Shown: positions 1-6,272 of the stretch, piece by piece
Position numbering within the stretch: the first letter of the stretch is position 1
Layout: each line of letters begins with the position of its first letter
Assembly: GCA_035455445.1 (NCBI GenBank)
Contig: DATIFC010000067.1
Location: 1 to 15,744, forward strand
Direction of reading: 5' to 3'
Source: AC-32 sp035455445
Lineage (GTDB): Bacteria; Actinomycetota; Thermoleophilia; Gaiellales; Gaiellaceae
Length of the DNA stretch: 15,744 nt
Translations under genes and position numbers: made by a program
The notes under the pieces: model-generated
The model's database searches: none
What the model saw: the letters and a program-made list of their open reading frames with translations, nothing else
Told to the model about the DNA's origin: nothing

Positions 1-1049
1 GACGCGTCGCCGCCCGACTCGATCACGTCCGAGTACAGCGTCCCCTGCACGAGGTACCTGACCTCGCCGAGCCGGCGAGACTCCTCCTCGAAGAGCCGGA
101 TGAACTCCTCGCCGACGCCCTTGCGCTTCGCCTCGGGGTCGTCCATGCCCTCGAGCCGCGCGAGGAAACGCTCCTCCGCGGAGACGTGCACGAGCGGCAC
201 GTGGAAGTGGCCCTCGAAGGTCTCGACCACCTGCGTCGCCTCGTCCTTGCGCAGCAGGCCGTGGTCGACGAACACGCAGACGAGCTGGTCGCCGACCGCC
301 TTGTGCACGAGCAGCGCCGCCACCGCCGAGTCGACGCCGCCCGAGAGGGCGCACAGCACCCGCGCCGAGCCGACCTGCGCCCGGATCCGCTCGACCTGCT
401 CCTCGATCACCGCCGCCGCGGTCCAGCTCGGCGGCGCATCCGCCACGCCGTAGAGGAAGTTCTTCAGCAGCTCCTGCCCGTGCGGGGTGTGCACGACCTC
501 GGGGTGGAACTGGACGCCGTAGAGGCGCCGTTCGGGGTCCTCGAAGGCGGCGACGGGCGCCGCCGCGGAGCCCGCCGTCACCCGCGCTCCCGCAGGCGGC
601 GCGGCCACCGAGTCACGGTGGCTCATCCAGCCCACCTGCTCCTCCGGCAGGCCCGCGAAGAGCGCGCTCTCCCCGTCCGCCCGCAGCTCCGTCTTCCCGA
701 ACTCGGAGACCCCGGTGCGCTCGACCGAGCCGCCGAGCTCCTGCGCCATCAGCTGCATGCCGTAGCAGATCCCGAGCGTCGGCACGCCCAACGAGAACAG
801 CTCCGGGTCGACCCTCGGCGCCCCCGCCGCGTACACCGACGCCGGGCCGCCCGAGAGCACGAGCGCCCGCGGGCGCCGCGCCAGCGCCTCCCCCGCCGTG
901 ATCGAGTGTGGCACGAGCTCCGAGTACACCCGGGCCTCGCGCACCCGCCGCGCGATCAGCTGCGCGTACTGGCCTCCGCAGTCGAGCACGAGCACCGGCC
1001 GGTCCTCCGGCGAGGGCTCCGGCACGGGGAGCGGCAGCACCTCCGCCAC
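1..1049 (-). CDS. guaA: GMP synthase (glutamine-hydrolysing), 3' end cut by window edge
   Basis: Makes GMP from XMP, ATP and glutamine, the last step of guanine nucleotide synthesis, in the cytoplasm. The GTG start gives MAEVLPLPVPEP, then the class I glutamine amidotransferase domain: GGQYAQLIARR near residues 25-35, the nucleophile elbow LGICYGMQ with Cys95, and GVQFHPEV carrying the catalytic His and Glu. The ATP pyrophosphatase P-loop LSGGVDS follows near residue 235, and the visible part ends at VQGTLYSDVIESGGDA, so about 350 residues of a usual 510-530 are present. The dimerisation domain lies beyond base 1. The GTG shares one base with the guaB3 stop (TAGTG), so the two are translationally coupled in one guanine operon. 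There is no sign of damage. The identity is certain; the exact start is very likely. Confidence 0.97.
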   Translation of the reverse strand, partial: MAEVLPLPVPEPSPEDRPVLVLDCGGQYAQLIARRVREARVYSELVPHSITAGEALARRPRALVLSGGPASVYAAGAPRVDPELFSLGVPTLGICYGMQLMAQELGGSVERTGVSEFGKTELRADGESALFAGLPEEQVGWMSHRDSVAAPPAGARVTAGSAAAPVAAFEDPERRLYGVQFHPEVVHTPHGQELLKNFLYGVADAPPSWTAAAVIEEQVERIRAQVGSARVLCALSGGVDSAVAALLVHKAVGDQLVCVFVDHGLLRKDEATQVVETFEGHFHVPLVHVSAEERFLARLEGMDDPEAKRKGVGEEFIRLFEEESRRLGEVRYLVQGTLYSDVIESGGDA

Positions 1050-2206
1050 TAGCCCATGCCGATCCGCTGCGCCTGCTGGAGCGACTTGCCCTCGGTCTTG
1101 ATCGCCGGCGCGAGCATGACCTCGGCCTTCTGGAAGTCGTGGATCGACTCGTAGCCGCACGTCGCCATCGAGGTCCGCAGCGCGCCCATCAGGTTGAGCG
1201 TGCCGTCGTTCTCGCGGGCAGGGCCGATCACGATCTCCTCGAGGGTCGCGTTCTGCTCGACCGCCACCCTCGCGCCGCGCGGGAGGGTCGGGTGGAAGGT
1301 CGCCATCCCCCAGTGGAAGCCGCGTCCCGGCGCCTCCTTCGCCCGGGCGAGCGGCGAGCCGATCATCACCGCGTCGGCACCGCACGCCACCGCCTTCGAG
1401 ATGTCGCCGCCCGTGCGCATGCCGCCGTCCGCGATCACGTTCACGTACTTGCCGGTCTCGAGCAGGTGCTGCACGCGCGCCGCGGCCGCGTCCGCGATCG
1501 CGGTCGCCTGCGGGACGCCCACGCCGAGCACGCCGCGCGTCGTGCAGGCCTGGCCGGGCCCCACGCCCACCAGCACGCCCTCCGCGCCGGTGCGCATCAG
1601 GTGGAGAGCGGTCTGGTACGAGGCGCAGCCGCCGACGATCGTCGGGATCGGCAGCGACGCGATGAACTCCTTCAGGTTGAGCGCGTGGCCGTTCGAGGAG
1701 ACGTGCTCGGCCGAGACGACCGTCCCCTGGATCACGAGCACGTCGAGCCCGGCCTCGAGCGCGATCTCGTAGTGGTCGCGCACCCTCTGCGGCGTCAGCG
1801 ACCCCGCGGCCAGCACGCCCGCGGCCTTGATCTCCTCGATCCGCCTCGCGATCAGCTTGGGCTCGACCGGCCGCGAGTAGATCTCCTGCATGCCCGCGGT
1901 CGCCTTCTCCTTCGGCAGCTTCGCGATCTTCTCGAGCTCCCGCTCAGGCTGGTCGTAGCGCGTGAAGATGCCCTCGAGGTTCAGCACGCCGAGCCCGCCG
2001 AGCTCGCCGAGCTTGATCGCCACCTCGGGCGAGACGACCCCGTCCATCGCCGAGGCGAGCAGCGGCAGCTCGAGCAGATGCGGGCCGAGCTTCCAGCCGA
2101 TGTCCACGTCCTGCGGGTCGCGCGTCCGCCTCGACGGCACGATCGCGATGTCGTCGAACCCGTACGCCTGCCGCGCCTTCTTGCCCCGGCCGATCTCGAT
2201 CTCCAC
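1049..2206 (-). CDS. guaB3: GuaB3-family IMP dehydrogenase-related protein
   Basis: Predicted to oxidise IMP to XMP with NAD+, feeding GuaA directly downstream. The 385 residues form one TIM barrel without the CBS pair of ordinary GuaB. The start resembles GuaB3 (FDDIAIVPSRRTRDPQ, then ASAMDGVVSP near residue 51). The catalytic loop GPGQACTTRGVLG places Cys221 followed by Thr. The phosphate-binding stretch DGGMRTGGDISKAVACGADA (260-279) is intact, as is a C-terminal flap region. The GTG start is supported by a strong AGGGGAGG ribosome site six bases upstream. Some GuaB3 members have been shown to be IMP dehydrogenases; older annotation calls them IMP dehydrogenase-related. Many actinobacteria also carry a CBS-bearing GuaB elsewhere, so the division of labour here is unknown. 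Confidence 0.93.
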   Translation of the reverse strand: MEIEIGRGKKARQAYGFDDIAIVPSRRTRDPQDVDIGWKLGPHLLELPLLASAMDGVVSPEVAIKLGELGGLGVLNLEGIFTRYDQPERELEKIAKLPKEKATAGMQEIYSRPVEPKLIARRIEEIKAAGVLAAGSLTPQRVRDHYEIALEAGLDVLVIQGTVVSAEHVSSNGHALNLKEFIASLPIPTIVGGCASYQTALHLMRTGAEGVLVGVGPGQACTTRGVLGVGVPQATAIADAAAARVQHLLETGKYVNVIADGGMRTGGDISKAVACGADAVMIGSPLARAKEAPGRGFHWGMATFHPTLPRGARVAVEQNATLEEIVIGPARENDGTLNLMGALRTSMATCGYESIHDFQKAEVMLAPAIKTEGKSLQQAQRIGMG

Positions 2207-2212
2207 GAACTA

Positions 2213-2220
2213 CCTCCCCT
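2213..2220 (-). promoter_or_regulatory. Strong Shine-Dalgarno site of guaB3
   Basis: AGGGGAGG on the minus strand lies six bases before the GTG at 2206 and fixes that start. It stands out because several other genes in this window have no recognisable ribosome site. It implies a leadered transcript, consistent with the promoter proposed further upstream. Confidence 0.75.
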
Positions 2221-2231
2221 GGAAGCACAAA

Positions 2232-2261
2232 GGCCCAGGCACCGTGGTGGTCGCCTGGGCC
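2232..2261 (-). promoter_or_regulatory. GC-rich hairpin in the guaB3 leader
   Basis: GGCCCAGGC and GCCTGGGCC form a perfect 9-bp stem with a 12-base loop. On the coding strand the stem is followed by TTTGTG and, after a few more bases, by the guaB3 ribosome site. It could be an intrinsic terminator or attenuator with a weak T tract, or a structure that affects translation. No known riboswitch core was recognised. The pairing is certain as sequence; the role is inferred. Confidence 0.45.
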
Positions 2262-2277
2262 GAAACTTCGCTCTTGC

Positions 2278-2323
2278 CGCCGTCTCTCAAGTGGACGGCG
2301 ATCGTAGCACCGTCTTCAGACGG
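2278..2323 (-). promoter_or_regulatory. Candidate guaB3 promoter flanked by two palindromes
   Basis: On the minus strand TGCTACGAT forms an extended -10 element, with the TACGAT hexamer at 2306-2301 and a likely transcript start near 2294. No good -35 is visible. It sits between two inverted repeats built from the same half-site: CCGTCT-N2-AGACGG (2310-2323) upstream, and CGCCGTC-N9-GACGGCG (2278-2300) overlapping the presumed start. Four GACGG/CCGTC half-sites within 46 bases suggest a repressor operator. The upstream palindrome lies five bases after the stop of the previous gene and might instead be a weak terminator hairpin. Confidence 0.4.
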
Positions 2324-2327
2324 CGGA

Positions 2328-3821
2328 TCAGCGGCGGCGGAAGTACGCGACGCAGAAGACGTTCGGGCAGTGCGCGACCTTCACGGAGGTGCCGGTGACG
2401 TCGCGGTAGGTGACGAGCGGGAGCCCGTCGGCGCCGATCGCCAGCGACGTGTACCAGCCGACCGTGCCGGTGCTGTCCACGGTGGTCGAGGTCGCCGCCG
2501 AGCACGCCACGTCGACGCAGTGCGCGACCTTCAGGTCGAGGTTCGAGCCGCTGCTGTCGTAGTAGGAGATCACGCCGAGGCCGTCGATCCCCAGCGAGCT
2601 CGAGGTGTACTGGCCGACGAGGCTTGCCGAGTCGATCGTCGCCGTCGTCGAGCTCGAGCAGGTGACGTTGCCGCAGTGCGCGGTCTTGAGGTGGCCGGCG
2701 CCGTTGTCGTAGTAGCTGACCAGGCCGAGCCCGTCGGCGCCGACCGTGATCGAGGTGTCGAACCCGACCGCCGGCCCGTTGTCGACGGTCGTCGCGACTG
2801 CGCCGGTGCAGGCGAGGTTCGAGCAGTGGGCGACGCGGAGCCGGGTGTTCGTCGAGTCGAGGTAGCTGACGAGACCGAGGCCGTCGGCGCCGATCGCCAC
2901 CGACGAAGCGCGCCCGACGTCGTTCGTGGCGTCCACCGCCGTCGTCGTCGCGGACGAGCACGCGCTGTTCGAGCAGTGGGCCACGTCGAGGTCGCCGCCC
3001 GTGCCGTCGTAGTAGCTGATCAGCCCGAGCCCGTCGGTGCCGACCGTGATCGAGGTCTGCGAGTCACCGACCTTCCCCGAGGAGTCGACCGTCGCGATCG
3101 TGGACGCGCTGCAGGCGAGATTCGTGCAGTGCGCGACCTTGAGGTTGCCGTTCGTGGCGTCGACGTACGAGATGAGCCCGAGGCCGTCGGCGCCGACGGT
3201 GACGGACGGGTAGCGGCCGACGTTGCCGGGGGAGTCGAGCACGGTGGTCGTGGACGAGGCGCAGGTCGCGTCGGCGCAGTGCACCGCCTTCAGGTCGTTG
3301 TTGCTCTCGTCGAAGACGGCGACGAGCGGGAGTCCGTCCGAGCCCGCGACCACGGAGGAGAAGGCGCCGCCGGGGCTCAGCGTCCGCGCCGCGACACCTG
3401 CGCGGGCGAGGTTAAGGAGGCCGAAGCCTCCGGGCGGGCCGGCGGGGCCCTGCGCGCCGGTCGTGCCCTTCGGGCCGGCGGGGCCGGTCGCGCCCTTCGG
3501 GCCGCGGGGGCCGAGGCTCCCCACGGGCCCCTGCGGCCCGGCGGGCCCGGCGGGGCCGCGCGCTCCCTCGGCGCCGGGCGGGCCCTTGATCCCGCCCGGG
3601 AAGACCGAGGCGGGGAACTTGCCGCTCTTGCCGAGCGGCACGAGCTTGCCGGGCCTGGGCTTCTTCGAGGCGGCGATGCCGCCGACCTTGGCCGCGTTCT
3701 TGGCGTACAGGGCGATGCGCACCGCTCCGTTCAGGGCAGCGATCCCCGGGGGCGTGGCGCTGAGGACGGCCACGACCAGGGCCGCCGCAGACAGCACCAC
3801 AGGCAGGTGCCGGCGATTCAT
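2328..3821 (-). CDS. Secreted protein with collagen-like stalk and seven Cys-paired repeats
   Basis: This 497-residue protein has four parts. Residues 1-29 look like a signal peptide or membrane anchor (MNRRHLPVVLSAAALVVAVL). Residues 30-76 are a basic linker (ALYAKNAAKVGGIAASKKPR) of a kind I recall before Gly-rich regions in actinobacterial surface proteins. Residues 77-131 are 18 uninterrupted Gly-X-Y triplets. Residues about 152-490 are seven repeats of 50-52 residues with the core ADGLGLISYYD...LKVAHC....C. Each repeat carries one C-x4-C pair: 182/187, 232/237, 283/288, 333/338, 383/388, 435/440 and 485/490. Seven repeats of this size suggest a seven-bladed beta-propeller, possibly trimerised by the stalk. 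The start is the ATG after GGACGG; upstream codons belong to unrelated frames. Binding partner and function are unknown. It follows pfkB by 35 bases. Confidence 0.85.
   Translation of the reverse strand: MNRRHLPVVLSAAALVVAVLSATPPGIAALNGAVRIALYAKNAAKVGGIAASKKPRPGKLVPLGKSGKFPASVFPGGIKGPPGAEGARGPAGPAGPQGPVGSLGPRGPKGATGPAGPKGTTGAQGPAGPPGGFGLLNLARAGVAARTLSPGGAFSSVVAGSDGLPLVAVFDESNNDLKAVHCADATCASSTTTVLDSPGNVGRYPSVTVGADGLGLISYVDATNGNLKVAHCTNLACSASTIATVDSSGKVGDSQTSITVGTDGLGLISYYDGTGGDLDVAHCSNSACSSATTTAVDATNDVGRASSVAIGADGLGLVSYLDSTNTRLRVAHCSNLACTGAVATTVDNGPAVGFDTSITVGADGLGLVSYYDNGAGHLKTAHCGNVTCSSSTTATIDSASLVGQYTSSSLGIDGLGVISYYDSSGSNLDLKVAHCVDVACSAATSTTVDSTGTVGWYTSLAIGADGLPLVTYRDVTGTSVKVAHCPNVFCVAYFRRR
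2352..3368 (-). repeat. Seven tandem ~150-bp coding repeats
   Basis: These encode residues about 152-490 of the collagen-stalk protein. The recurring block codes for GADGLGLISYYD and then VAHC plus a second Cys. The period is close to 150 bp, and the repeats are clearly related at DNA level, for example the recurrent gcagtg and gagcagtggg blocks. Repeats 1, 6 and 7 diverge most. Such arrays can gain or lose units by recombination. Confidence 0.85.
3429..3593 (-). repeat. Gly-X-Y collagen-like coding repeat
   Basis: Eighteen consecutive Gly-X-Y codon triplets plus a closing Gly (residues 77-131), rich in Pro at X and in Lys, Arg or Ala at Y, e.g. GPRGPKGATGPAGPKG. There is no interruption. 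This is long enough to form a triple helix in principle, although bacterial Y prolines are not normally hydroxylated. Confidence 0.9.
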
Positions 3822-3856
3822 CGCCGTCCAGGTATCGGCTTCGCTCGAGCTGGGCT

Positions 3857-4813
3857 TTAGTCGCCGGCGACCGGCTGGAGCTCGGCCACCTCGATCGTGC
3901 TGACCAGCCGTCCGGCCTCGCGCGGCTCGAAGCGCCCCGCCCCGAGCTCGAGCGTGGAGGCGGCGCCCGCGGCCACCGCGCTGCGCAGGGCCTCCTCGTC
4001 CGAGCGCCCGTCGAGGCGCGCGGCCACGAACGCCGCGAGCAGCACGTCGCCCGAGCCCACGGCCGAGACCGGCTCCACCCGCGGCGCCGAGGCGCGGTAG
4101 CGGCTCGCCTGCCGGTCTGCGCGGAACAGGGCCCAGCAGCCCGACTCGTGCGTGATCAGCACGTTGCGGGCGCCCATCTCGGCGATCGTCTCCAGGCCCG
4201 TGACGAAGTCGTCGTCGTCGTGGAACTCCTGGCCGACGAGGGCCTCCGCCTCGCGCTGGTTCGGCGAGACCAGGAGCGGCTCCGCCTGGACGCCGAAGCG
4301 CAGCGGCTCGCCCTCGCAGTCGAGGATCGTCTGCGCACCGCGGCGGTTGAGCTCGTGGACCGCCTCGGCGTAGAAGTCGTCGCCGATCCCGCGCGGCAGC
4401 GAGCCGGCGAAGATCACGTAGTCGGCCCCCTGCGAGAGGTACGCGAGCTTCTCGAGCAGCGTCTCGAGCTCCTCCTCGTCGACCCGCGGGCCCCACTCGT
4501 TCACCTCGGTGTAGCTCCCGCCGGTCGGGTCGACGATCGCGGTCGAGGTCCGCGACTCGCCCTCGATCCGGACGAGGTCGTTGAGGATCGCCTCCGCGGT
4601 CAGCTCCTCGACGATCCGCGTGCCCGTGCGGCCGCCGGCCAGGCCGGTCGCGACGACCGGGACGCCGAGCCGCTTCAGCGCCCGGGCGATGTTGATCCCT
4701 TTGCCGCCAGCGAGCGTGAGCCCCGCGCTCGCGCGGTGGCGCTGGCCACGCTGGAAGTTCGGGACGGTCAGCGTCCGGTCGATGGCCGCGTTGACGGTGA
4801 CCGTGACGATCAC
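3857..4813 (-). CDS. PfkB-family sugar kinase, 1-phosphofructokinase-like
   Basis: Predicted cytoplasmic hexose or hexose-phosphate kinase of the 1-phosphofructokinase/tagatose-6-phosphate kinase/PfkB group. Its 318 residues match family length. It begins MIVTVTVNAAIDRTLTV, typical of this group (substrate-binding Asp12). The first PfkB signature LAGGKGINIARALKRLG spans 34-50, VSPNQREAE near 182-190 is the usual PN..E element, and AVGSGDVLLAAF (251-262) holds the anion hole and catalytic Asp256. The usual GAGD is GSGD here, a tolerated change. The GTG start overlaps the carboxypeptidase stop (GTGA), so it is translationally coupled. No PTS genes are visible, so fructose-1-phosphate specificity is not supported by context. 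The substrate could be fructose-6-phosphate, fructose-1-phosphate or tagatose-6-phosphate. Confidence 0.88.
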   Translation of the reverse strand: MIVTVTVNAAIDRTLTVPNFQRGQRHRASAGLTLAGGKGINIARALKRLGVPVVATGLAGGRTGTRIVEELTAEAILNDLVRIEGESRTSTAIVDPTGGSYTEVNEWGPRVDEEELETLLEKLAYLSQGADYVIFAGSLPRGIGDDFYAEAVHELNRRGAQTILDCEGEPLRFGVQAEPLLVSPNQREAEALVGQEFHDDDDFVTGLETIAEMGARNVLITHESGCWALFRADRQASRYRASAPRVEPVSAVGSGDVLLAAFVAARLDGRSDEEALRSAVAAGAASTLELGAGRFEPREAGRLVSTIEVAELQPVAGD

Positions 4814-5925
4814 GAGAACCACCCCGCCATGTGGTGCAGGGTACGCCTCGCGTACCACCCCGCGCGGGCGGCGAGGCCGGGGCGGGCGACAGAGCGCGAG
4901 GCGACGAGCGGGACGACGCCGACGAGCCTGCCGCGCTGGCGGAGCTCGACACGGCCGAGGGCCTGTCCCCGGGACACGGGGAGCGCGGCCGCGTCCGCCG
5001 CCACGACCCGGCGCACGAGCGGGAAGTCCACGCGGACCGCCGGCCGCAGCGAGCGTGCGGCGACGAGCGCCACCGGCGCGCGACCGTAGCCGACCTCCGC
5101 GTGGGCGTAGGTTCGGCCCCGCACGACGAAGGCCGCCGAGCGGTAGCGCGAGAAGCCCCAGTCGAGGAGCTTCGCGAGGTCGGCGTTGCGGACGTAGCGG
5201 TCGGGGCTCCCGAGCAGCGTCGCGTAGACGGTCACTGCGCCCCGGCGCGCGGCCGCGACCTCCGACCAGCCGGCCGCCGAGGTGTGGCCGGTCTTCACGC
5301 CGAAGAGGCCCGGGTAGGTCGAGAGCAGGTCGTTCCAGGTATGCAGCGTGCGCCCGCCGGAGATCGTCGCGACGCGCTCGCGCACGATCTGGCGCACGAG
5401 CGGCCGGTGCATGACGATGCGCGCGAGCAGCGTCACGTCCTGGGCGCTCGAGACGTGGCCGGGGGCGTCGAGCCCGTCGGGGCGGACGTAGTGCGTGTCC
5501 TTCAGCCCGAGCTTGCGCGCCCGCTCGTTCATCAGCGCGACGAAGCGCGACTCGCTGCCCCGCCCGACGTAGAAGGCGAGCGCGTCGGCCGCGTCGTTCG
5601 CGCTCTGGATCAGCGCGGCCTCGAGCAGCTCGCGAACCGTCAGCCGCTCCCCTGGACGCAGGTTCGCGCTCGACTCGCCGACGTTCGCCGCGAACGGGCT
5701 CACGACCACCACGTCGTCCGGCTTGGTGCGCTCGACGGTCAGGAGCACGGTCATCAGCTTGGTGATGCTCGCGATCGGCACCCGCTGGCGCGCGTTGCGG
5801 GCGAGCAGCACCTCGCCGGTGGCTCCGTTCTCGACCACGAAGGAGTGCCCCCGGACCTGCGGGGGAGCGGCGAGCACGGGGGCCGCGAGCGCGAGGGCGG
5901 CGGCGGCGACGAGGATGCCCTTCAA
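4810..5925 (-). CDS. D-alanyl-D-alanine carboxypeptidase (S11 family, DacA-like)
   Basis: A low-molecular-weight penicillin-binding protein that trims the terminal D-Ala of peptidoglycan stems outside the membrane. Of 371 residues, 1-19 are a signal peptide (MKGILVAAAALALAAPVLA). The catalytic domain has all three motifs: SITK with Ser53 and Lys56, SAN at 108-110, and KTG at 211-213 within GVKTGHTSAAGW. A C-terminal beta domain follows from about 265, and the last 20 residues (ARAGWYARRTLHHMAGWF) could be an amphipathic membrane-associating helix. The TTG start is forced by an in-frame stop 12 bases upstream (the LysM gene TAA) and leaves an intact signal peptide. There is no clear ribosome site, so translation probably depends on the preceding gene. 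It ends in a 4-base overlap with the sugar kinase. Confidence 0.93.
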   Translation of the reverse strand: MKGILVAAAALALAAPVLAAPPQVRGHSFVVENGATGEVLLARNARQRVPIASITKLMTVLLTVERTKPDDVVVVSPFAANVGESSANLRPGERLTVRELLEAALIQSANDAADALAFYVGRGSESRFVALMNERARKLGLKDTHYVRPDGLDAPGHVSSAQDVTLLARIVMHRPLVRQIVRERVATISGGRTLHTWNDLLSTYPGLFGVKTGHTSAAGWSEVAAARRGAVTVYATLLGSPDRYVRNADLAKLLDWGFSRYRSAAFVVRGRTYAHAEVGYGRAPVALVAARSLRPAVRVDFPLVRRVVAADAAALPVSRGQALGRVELRQRGRLVGVVPLVASRSVARPGLAARAGWYARRTLHHMAGWFS

Positions 5926-5937
5926 GCGGGCGCGATG

Positions 5938-6270
5938 TTATTTGACGCGGACGCGCTGCCCGACGGTCAGGTTCGTCGGCTGGATCCCGGGGTTGAGCAC
6001 GATCAGCTGCGCGACGGTCGTCTTGAACCTGAGCGCGACGTCGCTCAGCGTCTCGCCCGAGCGGAGGCGGTAGAAGCGGCGCCGCCGCGGAGGGACGGTC
6101 GTGGGCGTGGTCGGCGTCGTGGGGACGGTGGCCGTGGGCTCGGAGGTGGTCGCCGGCGCGGCGTCGCTCCTCAACCCGGAGCGGACGAGCAGGACGGCGA
6201 TCGTGACCGCGAGCAGGAACGCGAGCGGCGCGCCGTACCGCTTCGCCTCGTTGCGCCACCCGCGCGACAC
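5938..6270 (-). CDS. Small membrane-anchored LysM-domain protein
   Basis: 110 residues. One hydrophobic segment at about 13-31 (GAPLAFLLAVTIAVLLV) acts as an uncleaved anchor. A Thr/Pro-rich spacer (about 40-61, TVPTTPTTPTTVPP) and a basic patch (RRRR, 62-65) lead into a single LysM domain (67-109) with SGETLSDVALRFKTTVAQL and NPGI...LTVGQRVRV. LysM binds N-acetylglucosamine polymers, so this is probably a membrane-to-peptidoglycan tether with no enzymatic domain. The GTG start lies two bases after the pyrF stop (TAGGCGTG), suggesting re-initiation. The next gene, a peptidoglycan carboxypeptidase in the same frame after a 12-base gap, supports a shared cell-wall role. Confidence 0.85.
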   Translation of the reverse strand: MSRGWRNEAKRYGAPLAFLLAVTIAVLLVRSGLRSDAAPATTSEPTATVPTTPTTPTTVPPRRRRFYRLRSGETLSDVALRFKTTVAQLIVLNPGIQPTNLTVGQRVRVK

Positions 6271-6272
6271 GC

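Noticed and set aside
2207..2327. Possible guanine riboswitch before guaB3
   Set aside because: The conserved purine riboswitch core and its loop-loop pairing are not found. Only simple palindromes and one hairpin are present.
908..2398. Long plus-strand reading frame (496 codons) over guaB3
   Set aside because: Composition is almost all Arg, Ala, His, Asp and Leu, with no folds or motifs, and it lies antisense to a well-supported gene. It is a shadow typical of GC-rich DNA.
2352..3368. Possible CRISPR or intergenic repeat array
   Set aside because: The ~150-bp period is an exact multiple of three, the repeats diverge gradually, and the minus strand stays open throughout. These are protein repeats without spacers.
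1962..3860. Long plus-strand reading frame (632 codons) over the repeat protein
   Set aside because: Low-complexity Arg/Val/Ala/Asp/Gly text that mirrors the antisense of the tandem repeats, with no start signals. The minus-strand frame has a signal peptide and conserved repeats.
3223..3903. Plus-strand collagen-like frame (226 codons)
   Set aside because: The complement of Gly-Pro codons (GGN, CCN) again reads as Gly and Pro, so the antisense of a collagen region always looks collagen-like. It has no signal peptide or ribosome site.
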